NCBI RefSeq assembly: GCF_006715495.1
Contig: NZ_VFNI01000005.1
Location: forward strand, 434,001 to 498,000
Length of the DNA stretch: 64,000 bases
DNA from: Herbaspirillum sp. SJZ106
GTDB lineage: Bacteria; Pseudomonadota; Gammaproteobacteria; Burkholderiales; Burkholderiaceae_D
Reading direction: 5' to 3'
The notes under the pieces were generated by a model, which did not search any database, was not told where the DNA came from, and saw only the letters and a program-made list of their open reading frames with translations. The position numbers were made by a program, and so were the translations under genes. Shown piece after piece: positions 55,620-64,000 of the stretch; within the stretch, counting starts at the first letter, position 1, and every line of letters starts with the position of its first letter.

Positions 55620-55749
55620 TAAATAAAGGTGAAGGATTTTTTGCGATCCCGACATGTTCGGAGTTGCTTTTAGTCATCTTTCTTGAGTATCCATCGCTGA
55701 TCGCTGGCGCCTCGCCTTGCGTCCGCTTGCCTACCGGGAGCCTTTGTTT

Positions 55750-56817
55750 ATGCCGCTGTCCCCCTCCTCCGCCGTCACGCCTGTCTGCATCAGCGGCGAG
55801 TCCCTGCTGGTGTTGCGCCAGGCGCAGCAGCTCGCCGTGACCGATCCCGATGGCCAGGTGCGGTCGCGCTGGTCCTGGCAGCGCAGTACGAGCAGCCGGG
55901 ACTGGACCATCGCCAAGGAAGGCGGCGGCGCCTCTTACGCGGATCTGCTGGCCATCCTGCAGACCATCTTCCTGCATGCGCCAGAAGCCAGGTTGGTCAC
56001 TGTCGAGCTGCCCCGGGAGCAGGCCGCGGCCATGTGCCGCGCCGGCCTGCTGCAGCGCCAGGGCACGCGTCATGTGGCCGCGCCCGAACTGGTCTGGCAG
56101 CACGCCGCCGGATGGCTGCCGCAGGAGCGCCCGCCCTTCCCGGTGCAGCAGGTGATGAGCGAAGGCAAGCGCCACCCGCTGCGTGCGCCCAAGCCGGAGG
56201 GCGAAGTATATCGCCGCTACCTGCCCTGGCTGGGCCAGACCCTGTCGCTGCGCAGCCTGCGGCTGGAACAGGATCTGCCGCTGTTCAACCGCTGGATGAA
56301 TGACCCGGTGGTGGTGCAGTTCTGGGATGAGGCTGGCGACCTGGCGCGCCATCGCCGCTATCTCGACACCATCGCCGCCGATCCGCACATGACCTCGCTG
56401 ATCGCCAGTTTCGATGACCGGCCCTTTGCCTATTTCGAAGTCTACTGGGCCAAGGAAAACCGCATCGCGCCCTTCTACGACTGCGGCGACTTCGACCGCG
56501 GCTGGCATGTGCTGGTGGGCGAGGAAGCCTTCCGCGGCAAGCAGTTCGCGGTGGCCTGGCTGACCTCGATCTCGCATTACCTCTTCCTCGACGATTGCCG
56601 TACCCAGACCGTCGTGGGCGAGCCGCGCGCGGACCACGACAAGCAGATCCGCAATCTCGACAAGAGCGGCTACGCCAAGCTCAAGGAGTTCGACTTCCCC
56701 CACAAGCGCGCCATGTTGGTGATGCTGTCGCGCGAACGCTATTTCGGGCAGGGCCTGTGGCAACCGCAGACCACGCTGGCGCCGCTGGACCCGCCGTTTT
56801 TCCCCTGCTCCCCCTGA
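55750..56817 (+). CDS. Siderophore N-acyltransferase (IucB/VbsA-like GNAT)
   Basis: 355 residues. The C-terminal half (about 165-345) is the siderophore-biosynthesis GNAT domain: LPLFNRWMNDPVVVQFWDEA, FAYFEVYWAKENRIAPFYDC, DFDRGWHVLVGEEAFRGKQF, GEPRADHDKQIRNLDKSGYA. This family acylates N-hydroxyornithine or N-hydroxylysine to make the hydroxamate group. The N-terminal half is the less conserved leading domain usual in these proteins. GGGAG lies about nine bases before the ATG at 55750. It is followed, 13 bases on, by the hydroxylase gene. Confidence 0.9.
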   Translation: MPLSPSSAVTPVCISGESLLVLRQAQQLAVTDPDGQVRSRWSWQRSTSSRDWTIAKEGGGASYADLLAILQTIFLHAPEARLVTVELPREQAAAMCRAGLLQRQGTRHVAAPELVWQHAAGWLPQERPPFPVQQVMSEGKRHPLRAPKPEGEVYRRYLPWLGQTLSLRSLRLEQDLPLFNRWMNDPVVVQFWDEAGDLARHRRYLDTIAADPHMTSLIASFDDRPFAYFEVYWAKENRIAPFYDCGDFDRGWHVLVGEEAFRGKQFAVAWLTSISHYLFLDDCRTQTVVGEPRADHDKQIRNLDKSGYAKLKEFDFPHKRAMLVMLSRERYFGQGLWQPQTTLAPLDPPFFPCSP

Positions 56818-56830
56818 AAGGAGACCCGTC

Positions 56831-58150
56831 TTGAAGATCCATGACCTCATCGGCGTCGGCTTCGGCCCGTCCAACCTGGCGCTGGCCATTGCCCTGCAGG
56901 AAGGCCAGGCCCAGGCGGGCGCGATCGATGCCCTGTTCCTGGAAAAGCAGCCGCACTTCGCCTGGCATGGCGACATGATGCTCGATGGCACCCACATGCA
57001 GATTTCCTTCCTCAAGGATCTGGCCACGCTGCGCAATCCATCCAGCCCTTACACCTTCATCAACTACCTGCACCAGAAGCAGCGGCTGTCGGACTTCATC
57101 AATCTCAAGACCTTCTACCCCAGCCGGCTGGAGTTCAACGATTACCTGGCCTGGGCCGCGGGGCACTTCGGTCATCAATGCCGCTACGGCGAAGAAGTCA
57201 TCGCCGTGCTGCCCGAGATCAGGGGCAGCGAGGTGACGCTGCTGCGGGTGATCTCGCGCGATGCCCAGCACCGCACCCAGGAGCGCCTCACGCGCAACCT
57301 GGTGATGGCCCTGGGCGGCACGCCCAATATCCCGGATTGCCTGGCGCACCTGCGCGAGGAGCCACGGGTATTCCATTCCAGCAGCTTTCGCAGCGCCTTC
57401 GACCGGCTGCAACAGCCGCGCCGCGTGGCCGTCATCGGCGCCGGCCAGAGCGCCACCGAGATCTTCCTGGAACTGCAAGGCCATCCGCACCTGTCGGTGG
57501 ATCTGGTCACGCGCGCGCGCACCATCAAGCCCTCCGACGACAGTCCCTTCGTCAACGAGATCTTCAATCCCGACTACACCGATTACGTCTACAACACCCC
57601 GGCCGACAGCCGTGTGGCACTGCTGGACGAATTCATGCAAACCAATTACGCCGCGCCCGACATGGCCCTGATCGAGCGCCTCTACGACGTGCTGTACCAG
57701 CAGAAAGTACGGGGCGAACAGCGCCATCGTTTCCTGCGCCGCCACGACACCGTCGAGGCCTGGAGCGATGACGCCGGCGTGCACCTTGCCCTGAAGGACC
57801 TGGAAAGCGGCAAGGTGAATACCGAAACCTACGATGCGGTGATCCTGGGCACCGGCTACCAGCGCCAGCAGCATCACGCCCTGCTGGCCGAGCTGCAGGC
57901 CTATTTGCCCGGCATGCGCGTGGATCGCCACTATCGCCTGGACAGCACGCCCAATTTCCGTCCAGCGATCTTCCTGCAGGGCAGTTGCGAAGCCTCGCAT
58001 GGCCTGTCCGACACGCTGCTGTCGATCACGCCGATCCGCACCGACGAAATACGCGTGGCCCTCACGCACACGCTGCACCAGGGCCATGCCGTACCCGCAG
58101 CACTGCAAGCATCAGGGGATGTCCAGCGCCATGGCGCCTTGCAGGCCTGA
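56831..58150 (+). CDS. L-ornithine N5-monooxygenase (PvdA/SidA-type)
   Basis: 439 residues, flavin N-hydroxylating monooxygenase. FAD site GVGFGPSNLALAIAL, substrate region HGDMMLDGTHMQISFLKDLA, NADPH site VAVIGAGQSATEIFLEL, and C-terminal ILGTGYQ with the FLQGSCEASHGLSDTLLS block typical of ornithine and lysine hydroxylases. KDLATLRNPSSPYTF favours ornithine as in PvdA. The start is TTG at 56831; AAAGGAG lies seven bases upstream and homology begins there. Makes N5-hydroxyornithine, acylated by the preceding gene product and used by the NRPS. Confidence 0.93.
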   Translation: MKIHDLIGVGFGPSNLALAIALQEGQAQAGAIDALFLEKQPHFAWHGDMMLDGTHMQISFLKDLATLRNPSSPYTFINYLHQKQRLSDFINLKTFYPSRLEFNDYLAWAAGHFGHQCRYGEEVIAVLPEIRGSEVTLLRVISRDAQHRTQERLTRNLVMALGGTPNIPDCLAHLREEPRVFHSSSFRSAFDRLQQPRRVAVIGAGQSATEIFLELQGHPHLSVDLVTRARTIKPSDDSPFVNEIFNPDYTDYVYNTPADSRVALLDEFMQTNYAAPDMALIERLYDVLYQQKVRGEQRHRFLRRHDTVEAWSDDAGVHLALKDLESGKVNTETYDAVILGTGYQRQQHHALLAELQAYLPGMRVDRHYRLDSTPNFRPAIFLQGSCEASHGLSDTLLSITPIRTDEIRVALTHTLHQGHAVPAALQASGDVQRHGALQA

Positions 58151-58243
58151 CCCGGGGCACGCTAGCCGCCGCCCGCGCCGCCCCATGTTCAACTTCACGT
58201 CAATAACATCAACAACAACAGCAATCGAGGAACGCGTTTTACC

Positions 58244-60463
58244 ATGACCACACGAAACTCCCGGAACCATCCGTCCCCGCTGCGCCAGCGCCTGCTGGTC
58301 AGCTCCCTCCAGTGCGCCCTGCTGGGCATGTCGGTCTCCGCCAATAGCATGGCCCAGACCGCCAGCACGGATGAAAAACTGCCCCAGGTCACCGTCACGG
58401 CTACGGGTGAAGAAGAGAAAGCCACCGGTCCAGTGCATGGTTTCGTGGCCAAGCGCAGCGCCACCGCCACCAAGACCGACACCCCTATCACCGAAACGCC
58501 TACGTCGATCTCGGTGGTGACGGCCGACCAGATCGCCACCCAGCAGGCCCGCACCGTCGCCGAAGCGCTCAGCTACACCAGCGGCGTGCAGGTCTCCACC
58601 GGCGCCTTCGCCATCGTCGACACCGCTTCGCTGCTGCGCGGCTTCGCCCTCAACAACGGCGGCTCCTTCTATCGCGACGGCATGCTGACCTCCTCCAACG
58701 CCAGCTACAGTCGCTATGCGCCCGAGCCCTATGGTCTGGAACGCATCGAACTGCTGCATGGCCCGGCCTCGGTACTGTTCGGCCAGAATTCACCGGGCGG
58801 ATTGATCAACGTGGTCTCCAAGAAGCCCACCACCACGCCGCTGCACGAGCTGCAGGTGCAGGCAGGCAGCTTCGACCGCAAGCAGATCGCTGGCGACTTC
58901 GGCGGCGCCCTCGATGATGCGGGTGTCTGGTCCTATCGCGTCACCGGCCTGGCCCGCGAAGCCAAGACCCAGGTCGACAACACCGTCGACAACCGCCTGT
59001 TCCTGGCTTCGGCCATTACCTGGCGCCCCGACGACCGCACCGAATGGACCGGCCGCATCGAACTGCAACGCAGCGAAGGCCTTGCCAACAACCTGTTCCC
59101 GGCCGCCGGCACAGTCACCTACAACCCCAATGGCCGTATCCCCACCAGCACGGCGCTGGGCCGCTCGGCCGATAACAACGAGAAGTACGACAACGCGTCG
59201 ATCAGCTCGCAGTTCTCGCACCGGTTCAGCGATGTCTGGAGTTTCCGCCAGAACCTGCGCTACACCAAGTACGACGGTACCCGCAACAACCTGCGCTTCG
59301 CCTCCTACTACCCGACCACCCAGTACGCCACCGCCGCGCTGCAACGCTGGCGCCTGAAGACCGATTCCGACACTCTCACGACGGATAACCAGCTGCAGGC
59401 CGACTTCAGCACCGGCATGGTCAAGCACAAGATGCTCATGGGCGTGGACTACCATCGCACCGTCGGCACCGTGACCGGCTACCTCAGTCCCAACACGCTG
59501 GCCGGCTACGTGCTCTCCAACATCTACACCAACACCTATGCCAACCTGCCGGCGGTGGCGGACAACTACAACACCAAGACCGAAGACGAACAGGTCGGGG
59601 TGTATCTGCAGGACCAGCTCAGGATCGGCCAGCGCTGGATCGTCTCGGCCGGCATCCGGCACGACAACTCCGATCAGACCGTCAGCAACTACATCGCCAG
59701 AACCCGGACCAAGCGCAGCGACCAGGCCAATACCCGCAACCTGGGCACGGTGTATGAGCTCGATGGCGGCTGGTCTCCCTATGCCAGCTACTCGGAATCC
59801 TTCACCCCGACCACCGGCACCAGCTTCGGCGGCGCCATGCTCACACCGGAGACCGCCAAGCAATACGAAGCCGGTGTCAAGTACGCCCCGGTCAACACGA
59901 ATGCATTGTTCACGTTGGCCGTGTTCGACCTGCGCCGCCAGAACGTCTCCACCGCCGACCTGGCCCACACCGGTTATTTCCTGCAAACCGGCGAAGCCCG
60001 TTCGCGAGGCGTCGAACTGGAAGGCAAGATGTCGCTGGCCGATGGCCTGAACCTGACCTCCAGCTACAGCTATACCAACACCAAGGTCACCAGCAATACC
60101 TCCGGCAGTTCCAGTACCAGCACGCTGGGCAAAGCCTTGCCGGGCGCCTCCAAGCACAATGCCGGCGTGCTGCTGGACTACGGCTTCCAGCGCGGCGCAC
60201 TGGCTGGCGCGCACGTCTCGGCGGGGGTACGCTACATCGGCCGCGCCTATGGCAATGCGCTCAACACCTTCGAGACACCTTCGGTCACGCTGCTGGACTT
60301 CGGCGCGCGCTTCGACCTGGGCCGCATTTCCAGCGACTGGCGCAACTTCGAGCTGGCCCTCAAGCTCAACAACGTCACCGACCGCGTCTATGCCTTCTGC
60401 TCGGAACTGTGTGAATACGGCGCTCGCCGCACCGGCCTGGTACAGGTGACCACACGATGGTAA
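58244..60463 (+). CDS. TonB-dependent siderophore receptor
   Basis: 739 residues, FhuA/FoxA-type outer membrane receptor. Signal peptide SLQCALLGMSVSANSMAQ, TonB-box-like KLPQVTVTA, plug domain ITETPTSISVVTADQIATQQ with LERIELLHGPASVLFGQNSP and GGLINVVSKKP, then a 22-strand barrel ending in a C-terminal aromatic (VQVTTRW). The last barrel loop holds two Cys (FCSELCEYG), common in hydroxamate receptors. No N-terminal signalling (STN) domain, so it does not itself drive surface signalling. It overlaps the PepSY gene by seven bases. Confidence 0.95.
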   Translation: MTTRNSRNHPSPLRQRLLVSSLQCALLGMSVSANSMAQTASTDEKLPQVTVTATGEEEKATGPVHGFVAKRSATATKTDTPITETPTSISVVTADQIATQQARTVAEALSYTSGVQVSTGAFAIVDTASLLRGFALNNGGSFYRDGMLTSSNASYSRYAPEPYGLERIELLHGPASVLFGQNSPGGLINVVSKKPTTTPLHELQVQAGSFDRKQIAGDFGGALDDAGVWSYRVTGLAREAKTQVDNTVDNRLFLASAITWRPDDRTEWTGRIELQRSEGLANNLFPAAGTVTYNPNGRIPTSTALGRSADNNEKYDNASISSQFSHRFSDVWSFRQNLRYTKYDGTRNNLRFASYYPTTQYATAALQRWRLKTDSDTLTTDNQLQADFSTGMVKHKMLMGVDYHRTVGTVTGYLSPNTLAGYVLSNIYTNTYANLPAVADNYNTKTEDEQVGVYLQDQLRIGQRWIVSAGIRHDNSDQTVSNYIARTRTKRSDQANTRNLGTVYELDGGWSPYASYSESFTPTTGTSFGGAMLTPETAKQYEAGVKYAPVNTNALFTLAVFDLRRQNVSTADLAHTGYFLQTGEARSRGVELEGKMSLADGLNLTSSYSYTNTKVTSNTSGSSSTSTLGKALPGASKHNAGVLLDYGFQRGALAGAHVSAGVRYIGRAYGNALNTFETPSVTLLDFGARFDLGRISSDWRNFELALKLNNVTDRVYAFCSELCEYGARRTGLVQVTTRW

Positions 60464-61728
60464 AAACCGCTCCGGCGTCCTCCGGGCGCGCCTGGAGGCT
60501 GTGGGTGCCGACTCGCCAGACCTTCGTCCTGCTGCATCGCTGGACCGGTCTGGCGATCGCGTTTTTCCTGGTGGTGGCCAGCCTGACCGGCATCCTGCTC
60601 GCCTTCGAGGATGAGCTGGAGGTCTGGCTCGCGCCCGAGCTGCAACTGGCCCAGCCGGCACCGGGCCAGGCAGCCGCTGCCATGCTGGACCCGTACACCC
60701 TGCGTGAACGGGTCCAGCAGCAGCTGGGCGAGAAGCTCCACATCAACCAGCTGATGCTGCATCCGCAGCCCGGCCGCACGGTCTCCTTCATGGCCGACCC
60801 CGCCACCGATCCGGCTACCGGCCGGCCCTACCGGCTGGGCTACAACGAAATCCTGGTCAATCCGTACACCGGCAAGGTGCAGGGTGTGCGCGACCGCGAC
60901 AAAATCAGCCTTCGTCCGCAGAACCTGATGCCGCTGGTCTTCAACATCCACCACTCCATGGCCCTGCCGCGCGTGCCGGGCGCCTTGCTGATGGGATTGG
61001 TCTCGACTTTCTGGACTATCGACTGCTTTGTCGGCGTCTATCTCACCTGGCCGCGCGGACGTCCGTTCTGGTCCAAGTGGAAACCGGCGTGGATGGTCAA
61101 GTGGCAGGCCGGCGTCTACCGCATCAACCTCGACCTGCATCGGGCCTTCGGCCTGTGGTGCTGGCTGATGCTACTGCTGTTCGCCTGGTCCAGCGTGATG
61201 TTCAACCTGCGTGACCAGATCTACATGCCGGTGATGTCGCGTATCCTGCCTTTCGACAACAGCTGGCGCGCCCAACCGCCGCTGCGCGAACCTCTGGCCG
61301 CGCCGCCGATGAGCTGGCCGCAGGCGCACACGATGGCCCGCGAGGCGATGCAGCGTTTTGCCGCCGAACGGGGCATCAGCACCGATTTCGAGGAAAGACT
61401 CAGCTTCGATCGCCGCCGCGGCCTGTATGCCTACATGGTGCACAGCACCGCCGACCTGCGCAGCAACGTCGGCAACACCGGCATCCTGATCGATGCCCGC
61501 ACCGGGCAGTTGCGCGGCCACTGGCTGCCCAAGGGCGATCGCAGCGGCAATACCTTCAGCAACTGGATAGGCGCGCTGCATATGGGGCATGTGTTCGGGC
61601 TGCCATGGCGCATCTTCATTTCCTTCATGGGACTGGTCATCACCCTGCTGTCGGTGACCGGCATCGTGGTGTGGTGGAAAAAGCGCAAAGGCCGCAAACT
61701 CAGCAAGGACAAGCTGCGCCAGGCCTGA
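60457..61728 (+). CDS. PepSY-associated TM protein (siderophore iron reductase candidate)
   Basis: 423 residues, four TM helices: LHRWTGLAIAFFLVVASLTG, GALLMGLVSTFWTIDCFVGV, LDLHRAFGLWCWLMLLLFAW and GLPWRIFISFMGLVITLLSV. Conserved His residues (LLHRW, IHHS, LHRAFG, LHMGHVFG) on several helices could bind heme, as in PepSY membrane reductases such as FoxB or FpvG that reduce siderophore-bound iron. It is the last gene after the receptor, with overlapping translation, consistent with iron release from the imported siderophore. The reductase role is inference. Confidence 0.88.
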   Translation: MVKTAPASSGRAWRLWVPTRQTFVLLHRWTGLAIAFFLVVASLTGILLAFEDELEVWLAPELQLAQPAPGQAAAAMLDPYTLRERVQQQLGEKLHINQLMLHPQPGRTVSFMADPATDPATGRPYRLGYNEILVNPYTGKVQGVRDRDKISLRPQNLMPLVFNIHHSMALPRVPGALLMGLVSTFWTIDCFVGVYLTWPRGRPFWSKWKPAWMVKWQAGVYRINLDLHRAFGLWCWLMLLLFAWSSVMFNLRDQIYMPVMSRILPFDNSWRAQPPLREPLAAPPMSWPQAHTMAREAMQRFAAERGISTDFEERLSFDRRRGLYAYMVHSTADLRSNVGNTGILIDARTGQLRGHWLPKGDRSGNTFSNWIGALHMGHVFGLPWRIFISFMGLVITLLSVTGIVVWWKKRKGRKLSKDKLRQA

Positions 61729-61764
61729 AGCCCACACTGCCACTGCCTTGCTTCGACCTCTGGC

Positions 61765-61799
61765 ACGGCCTCCCGGATGATTCCGGGAGGCCGTTTTTT
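61765..61799 (+). terminator. Rho-independent terminator of the siderophore plus-strand genes
   Basis: ACGGCCTCCCGGA (61765-61777) pairs perfectly with TCCGGGAGGCCGT (61782-61794) over 13 bp with a 4-base loop, followed by a T-run to 61799. It sits between the PepSY gene and the convergent NRPS gene. Confidence 0.93.
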
Positions 61800-61818
61800 C
61801 ACGTCCGCCCTGCCCGCT

Positions 61819-63999
61819 TCAGACCAGCAATGCACGCACGCTGGCGTGCCAGTGGCCATCGGTGAGCAGGGACAGGTGATCGGCCTGCGGTACCGTGTTC
61901 ACCGAGATCAGCGTAGCGCCATGCTGCACCCAGTCGGTCGGCGCCTGCCCGGCATCGCGCCGACCGGCCTGCCAGACATGCAGCGGCGCCGACACCTGTA
62001 CCTGTGCCTGCAGGCCAAGCCGCAGGCAACGGATGCGCTCCCACAGCGCCGCTTCCGCCCCGACTGTGCCCGGAGCATCCAGCGGCAGGCGCTCACCCAG
62101 CCGCCCCACGATCTCCATGAGGAAATACGCCCGCTGTGCCGCGCTCATCTGTCCCAGCACCGCATACCAGCGTGCGCGCCGCTGCGAACCCGCCAGCCAG
62201 CGCTCCAGCGTGGCCTCATGGGCCAGCAGCACAGCCGCTGGCGGCATGGGCATCTGCGCGAGTTGCTGGCGCAGCCCGGCAAAGTCGGCACTGTCGGCCA
62301 GGCCGATCCACTCCACCTGTACCGCTCCATCGCTGCGCGCCTGCAGCTGCCGCGCCGTCTCCAGCGCCAGCAGGCCGCCCACTGACCAGCCCAGCAGGCG
62401 CAGGCGGCGGCCCGGCAGGGCTGCGCACAGCGCACTGGCATACTGCGCCGCCAGCGCAGCGGCATCCATGCTGCTCCAGCGCCACTGCTCATGCGACGGA
62501 CACAGCAGCTGGTACACCGCATGCTCGCTGCCGATGGCTGCGGCCAGCGCATCGTACTCATGGGCATTGCCCATGTGCGCCGGGAAGCACACCAGCACCG
62601 CATCCTCCGGTCGCTCCTCCTGACCATCGCCACGCGTGCGGCTGGATGGATGGCGGTGCAGTACCGATGCAGTACGGGTACGGTCGGCCAGGCGTCCACG
62701 TGTGGACAGCGGGTCCCCCTGGCGCAGCAGACCGGACAGCTTGTCCTGTCCGGGCAGCGCCAGCAGCAGCTCGATCAGCCGGCGAGCCAGTTGCGCCGCC
62801 TGCGCCTGCTCCATCCGTGCGCCGTCGTACTCGAACTGGAAGCGCAGCGCCGCGCCCGGCAACGCCACCACCGTCAGCGGGAATTCGGTGGCGCCGCGGC
62901 TGCGGATGGCGTCGAAGGCCAGCGAGCGGCCCACGCCCTTCTTCAGCGATTCATCCACCGGGAAGTTCTCGAAGATCAGCAGGCTGTCAAACCAGTCGCC
63001 CTCATCGCGTGCCGCCCATTGAGAAATCGCCGCCAAATCCACATGCTCGCGCTGGCGCAGCGCCAGGTTGTGCGATTGCAGCCCGGCCAACCACTGCGGC
63101 ACCCCCATCGCGCCGTCCAGATGCTGGATCAGCGGCAAGGTATTGATGCACATGCCCATGACCCGCTCGATGCCCGGGAAATCGGTGCTGCGCCCCGAGG
63201 CCGTGACGCCGAAGACCACATCATCGGATCCGGTGGCCTCCTGCAGCACCAGACTCCAGGCGGCCTGCACCAGGGTATTGAAGGTGACCTTGCTGCTGGC
63301 CGCAAAGGCTTGCAGCACCTGGGTCTGCGCCGTGGTGAGCTGCTCGCGCACGGTGCCATAGGCCGATGGCGCGCCACTGGCCTGGCCTTGCGGCAGGCCA
63401 GTGGCGGCGCCGCACAGCAGCCCGGCCGGGAACTGCGGGCAGCGCGCGAACTGGGCGCGCCAGAACGACTCATCCTGCGGCCCGGCCTGCTGTTGCAGCC
63501 AGGCGATGTAATGGCTGAAGTCCAGCGCCTGATGCTGCAGTGGCTGTTCTTCCATCAGCGAGAACACCTCACCCAGCAGCTGCGACATGCTCCAGCCATC
63601 CAGCAGCACATGGTGCCAGGTCCAGAGCAGCCGATAAGCGCCATCCTCCTGGGCGATCACAAAACGCATCAACGGCGCCCGCTGCGGCGCGAAGCCGCGC
63701 TGGTGCTCGTGCTGACACAGCGCTTCCCATTGCTGCTGCACATTGCCCGCCGACTGGCCGCGCCAGTCCAGCACGGTCAGCGGCAGCTCGGCCTGGCGCA
63801 ACACCACCTGCACCGGCTGCGCCTGCCCACCCCAGGCGAAGCCGGTGCGCAGGATGGGATGACGCTGCAGCACGGTGCGCCAGGCCTGGGCGAAGCGCGC
63901 CAGATCGATGTGGGCGCTGCTGGCGTCGAGCTGCACGACGTTGGCCACCGAGTAGGGCGAGTCCCGCAGATGGCGCAGCATATTGCGTTGCCAGGGGGG
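61819..63999 (-). CDS. Nonribosomal peptide synthetase, C-terminal condensation-thioesterase part (continues beyond window)
   Basis: At least 727 residues, C-terminal end of an NRPS; the frame is open to the right edge (PWQRNMLRHLR), so the start is outside. A condensation domain covers about 440 residues: RHPILRTGF, WTWHHVLLDGWSMSQLL (catalytic HHxxxDG), FGVTASGR and GMCINTLPLI. A ~35-residue Arg/Ser-rich linker leads directly to a type I thioesterase: VLVCFPAHMGNAHEYDALAA, LLGWSVGGLLALETARQLQ (GxSxG) and a late His in PQADHLSLL. No adenylation domain or carrier (GGxS) lies between them. Convergent with the siderophore tailoring and uptake genes, it probably assembles the hydroxamate peptide siderophore. 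Confidence 0.92.
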   Translation of the reverse strand, partial: PPWQRNMLRHLRDSPYSVANVVQLDASSAHIDLARFAQAWRTVLQRHPILRTGFAWGGQAQPVQVVLRQAELPLTVLDWRGQSAGNVQQQWEALCQHEHQRGFAPQRAPLMRFVIAQEDGAYRLLWTWHHVLLDGWSMSQLLGEVFSLMEEQPLQHQALDFSHYIAWLQQQAGPQDESFWRAQFARCPQFPAGLLCGAATGLPQGQASGAPSAYGTVREQLTTAQTQVLQAFAASSKVTFNTLVQAAWSLVLQEATGSDDVVFGVTASGRSTDFPGIERVMGMCINTLPLIQHLDGAMGVPQWLAGLQSHNLALRQREHVDLAAISQWAARDEGDWFDSLLIFENFPVDESLKKGVGRSLAFDAIRSRGATEFPLTVVALPGAALRFQFEYDGARMEQAQAAQLARRLIELLLALPGQDKLSGLLRQGDPLSTRGRLADRTRTASVLHRHPSSRTRGDGQEERPEDAVLVCFPAHMGNAHEYDALAAAIGSEHAVYQLLCPSHEQWRWSSMDAAALAAQYASALCAALPGRRLRLLGWSVGGLLALETARQLQARSDGAVQVEWIGLADSADFAGLRQQLAQMPMPPAAVLLAHEATLERWLAGSQRRARWYAVLGQMSAAQRAYFLMEIVGRLGERLPLDAPGTVGAEAALWERIRCLRLGLQAQVQVSAPLHVWQAGRRDAGQAPTDWVQHGATLISVNTVPQADHLSLLTDGHWHASVRALLV

Positions 64000-64000
64000 G

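Larger units (their letters stand above)
55414..55749. other. Divergent intergenic region of the siderophore locus
   Basis: 336 bases without a gene. It holds the two divergent iron-starvation-type promoters and a downstream AT-rich leader (55590-55640) on the biosynthesis side. I did not find a clear 19-base Fur box. Confidence 0.6.

Overview
The window is high-GC proteobacterial DNA whose gene content points to a Betaproteobacterium of the Oxalobacteraceae, most likely Herbaspirillum or a close relative. The main pointers are a cyoABCD-SURF1-RegBA block, an aspartate 4-decarboxylase/aspartate:alanine exchanger operon, a betaproteobacterial-type NuoA and a hydroxamate siderophore NRPS locus. 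The genus is inferred from protein character only; no 16S or database comparison was possible.

Left part (1-9 kb): a TetR regulator cut by the window edge, a small membrane protein, then a four-gene chemosensory-like operon (membrane-integrated CheA-like kinase, miniature MCP, CheX-type phosphatase, CheY). These are followed by a PPC/DUF296 protein, a YciI-like protein and an MFS transporter. From 9 to 16 kb is a cytochrome bo3 quinol oxidase operon (cyoABCD) joined to SURF1 and to a redox two-component pair of the RegB/RegA type. From 16 to 20.8 kb is a branched-chain amino acid type ABC importer with LivH and LivM fused in one protein. From 20.8 to 27.1 kb is a biotin locus: bioB, a cytochrome P450, bioF, bioA and bioD are translationally coupled on the minus strand. 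They are divergent from a GntR-family regulator, and BioR-like boxes lie in front of both bioB and the regulator.

Middle (27-49 kb): an LprI-like secreted protein, DNA polymerase II, and an aspartate/alanine module made of a broken aspT, an intact aspT and asdA. Next comes a minus-strand operon that looks the least described: a UTRA-type GntR regulator with a perfect palindrome upstream, an AprA/fumarate-reductase-like flavoprotein, an AprB-like ferredoxin, a periplasmic-binding-protein/permease fusion, a Tau/Ssu-type ATPase, a HEAT-repeat protein and a DUF971 protein, with a separate SsuA/TauA-like binding protein downstream. It suggests uptake of an organosulfur or similar small substrate coupled to a flavin/iron-sulfur redox step. 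A DUF4865 protein, a LysR regulator, a DMT exporter, an SDR and a solitary nuoA follow.

Right part (49.7-64 kb) looks like accessory DNA. It begins at a displaced 3' fragment of tmRNA (a common integration site) and carries decayed fecR/fecA pieces, a BetT-like transporter and a siderophore locus: an exporter ABC transporter, an acyltransferase, an N-hydroxylating monooxygenase, a TonB receptor, a PepSY membrane protein, and on the opposite strand the C-terminal C-TE end of an NRPS cut by the window edge. Both divergent siderophore promoters fit a TAAAT-N16-CGTC iron-starvation sigma pattern, and a near match precedes the betT-like gene.
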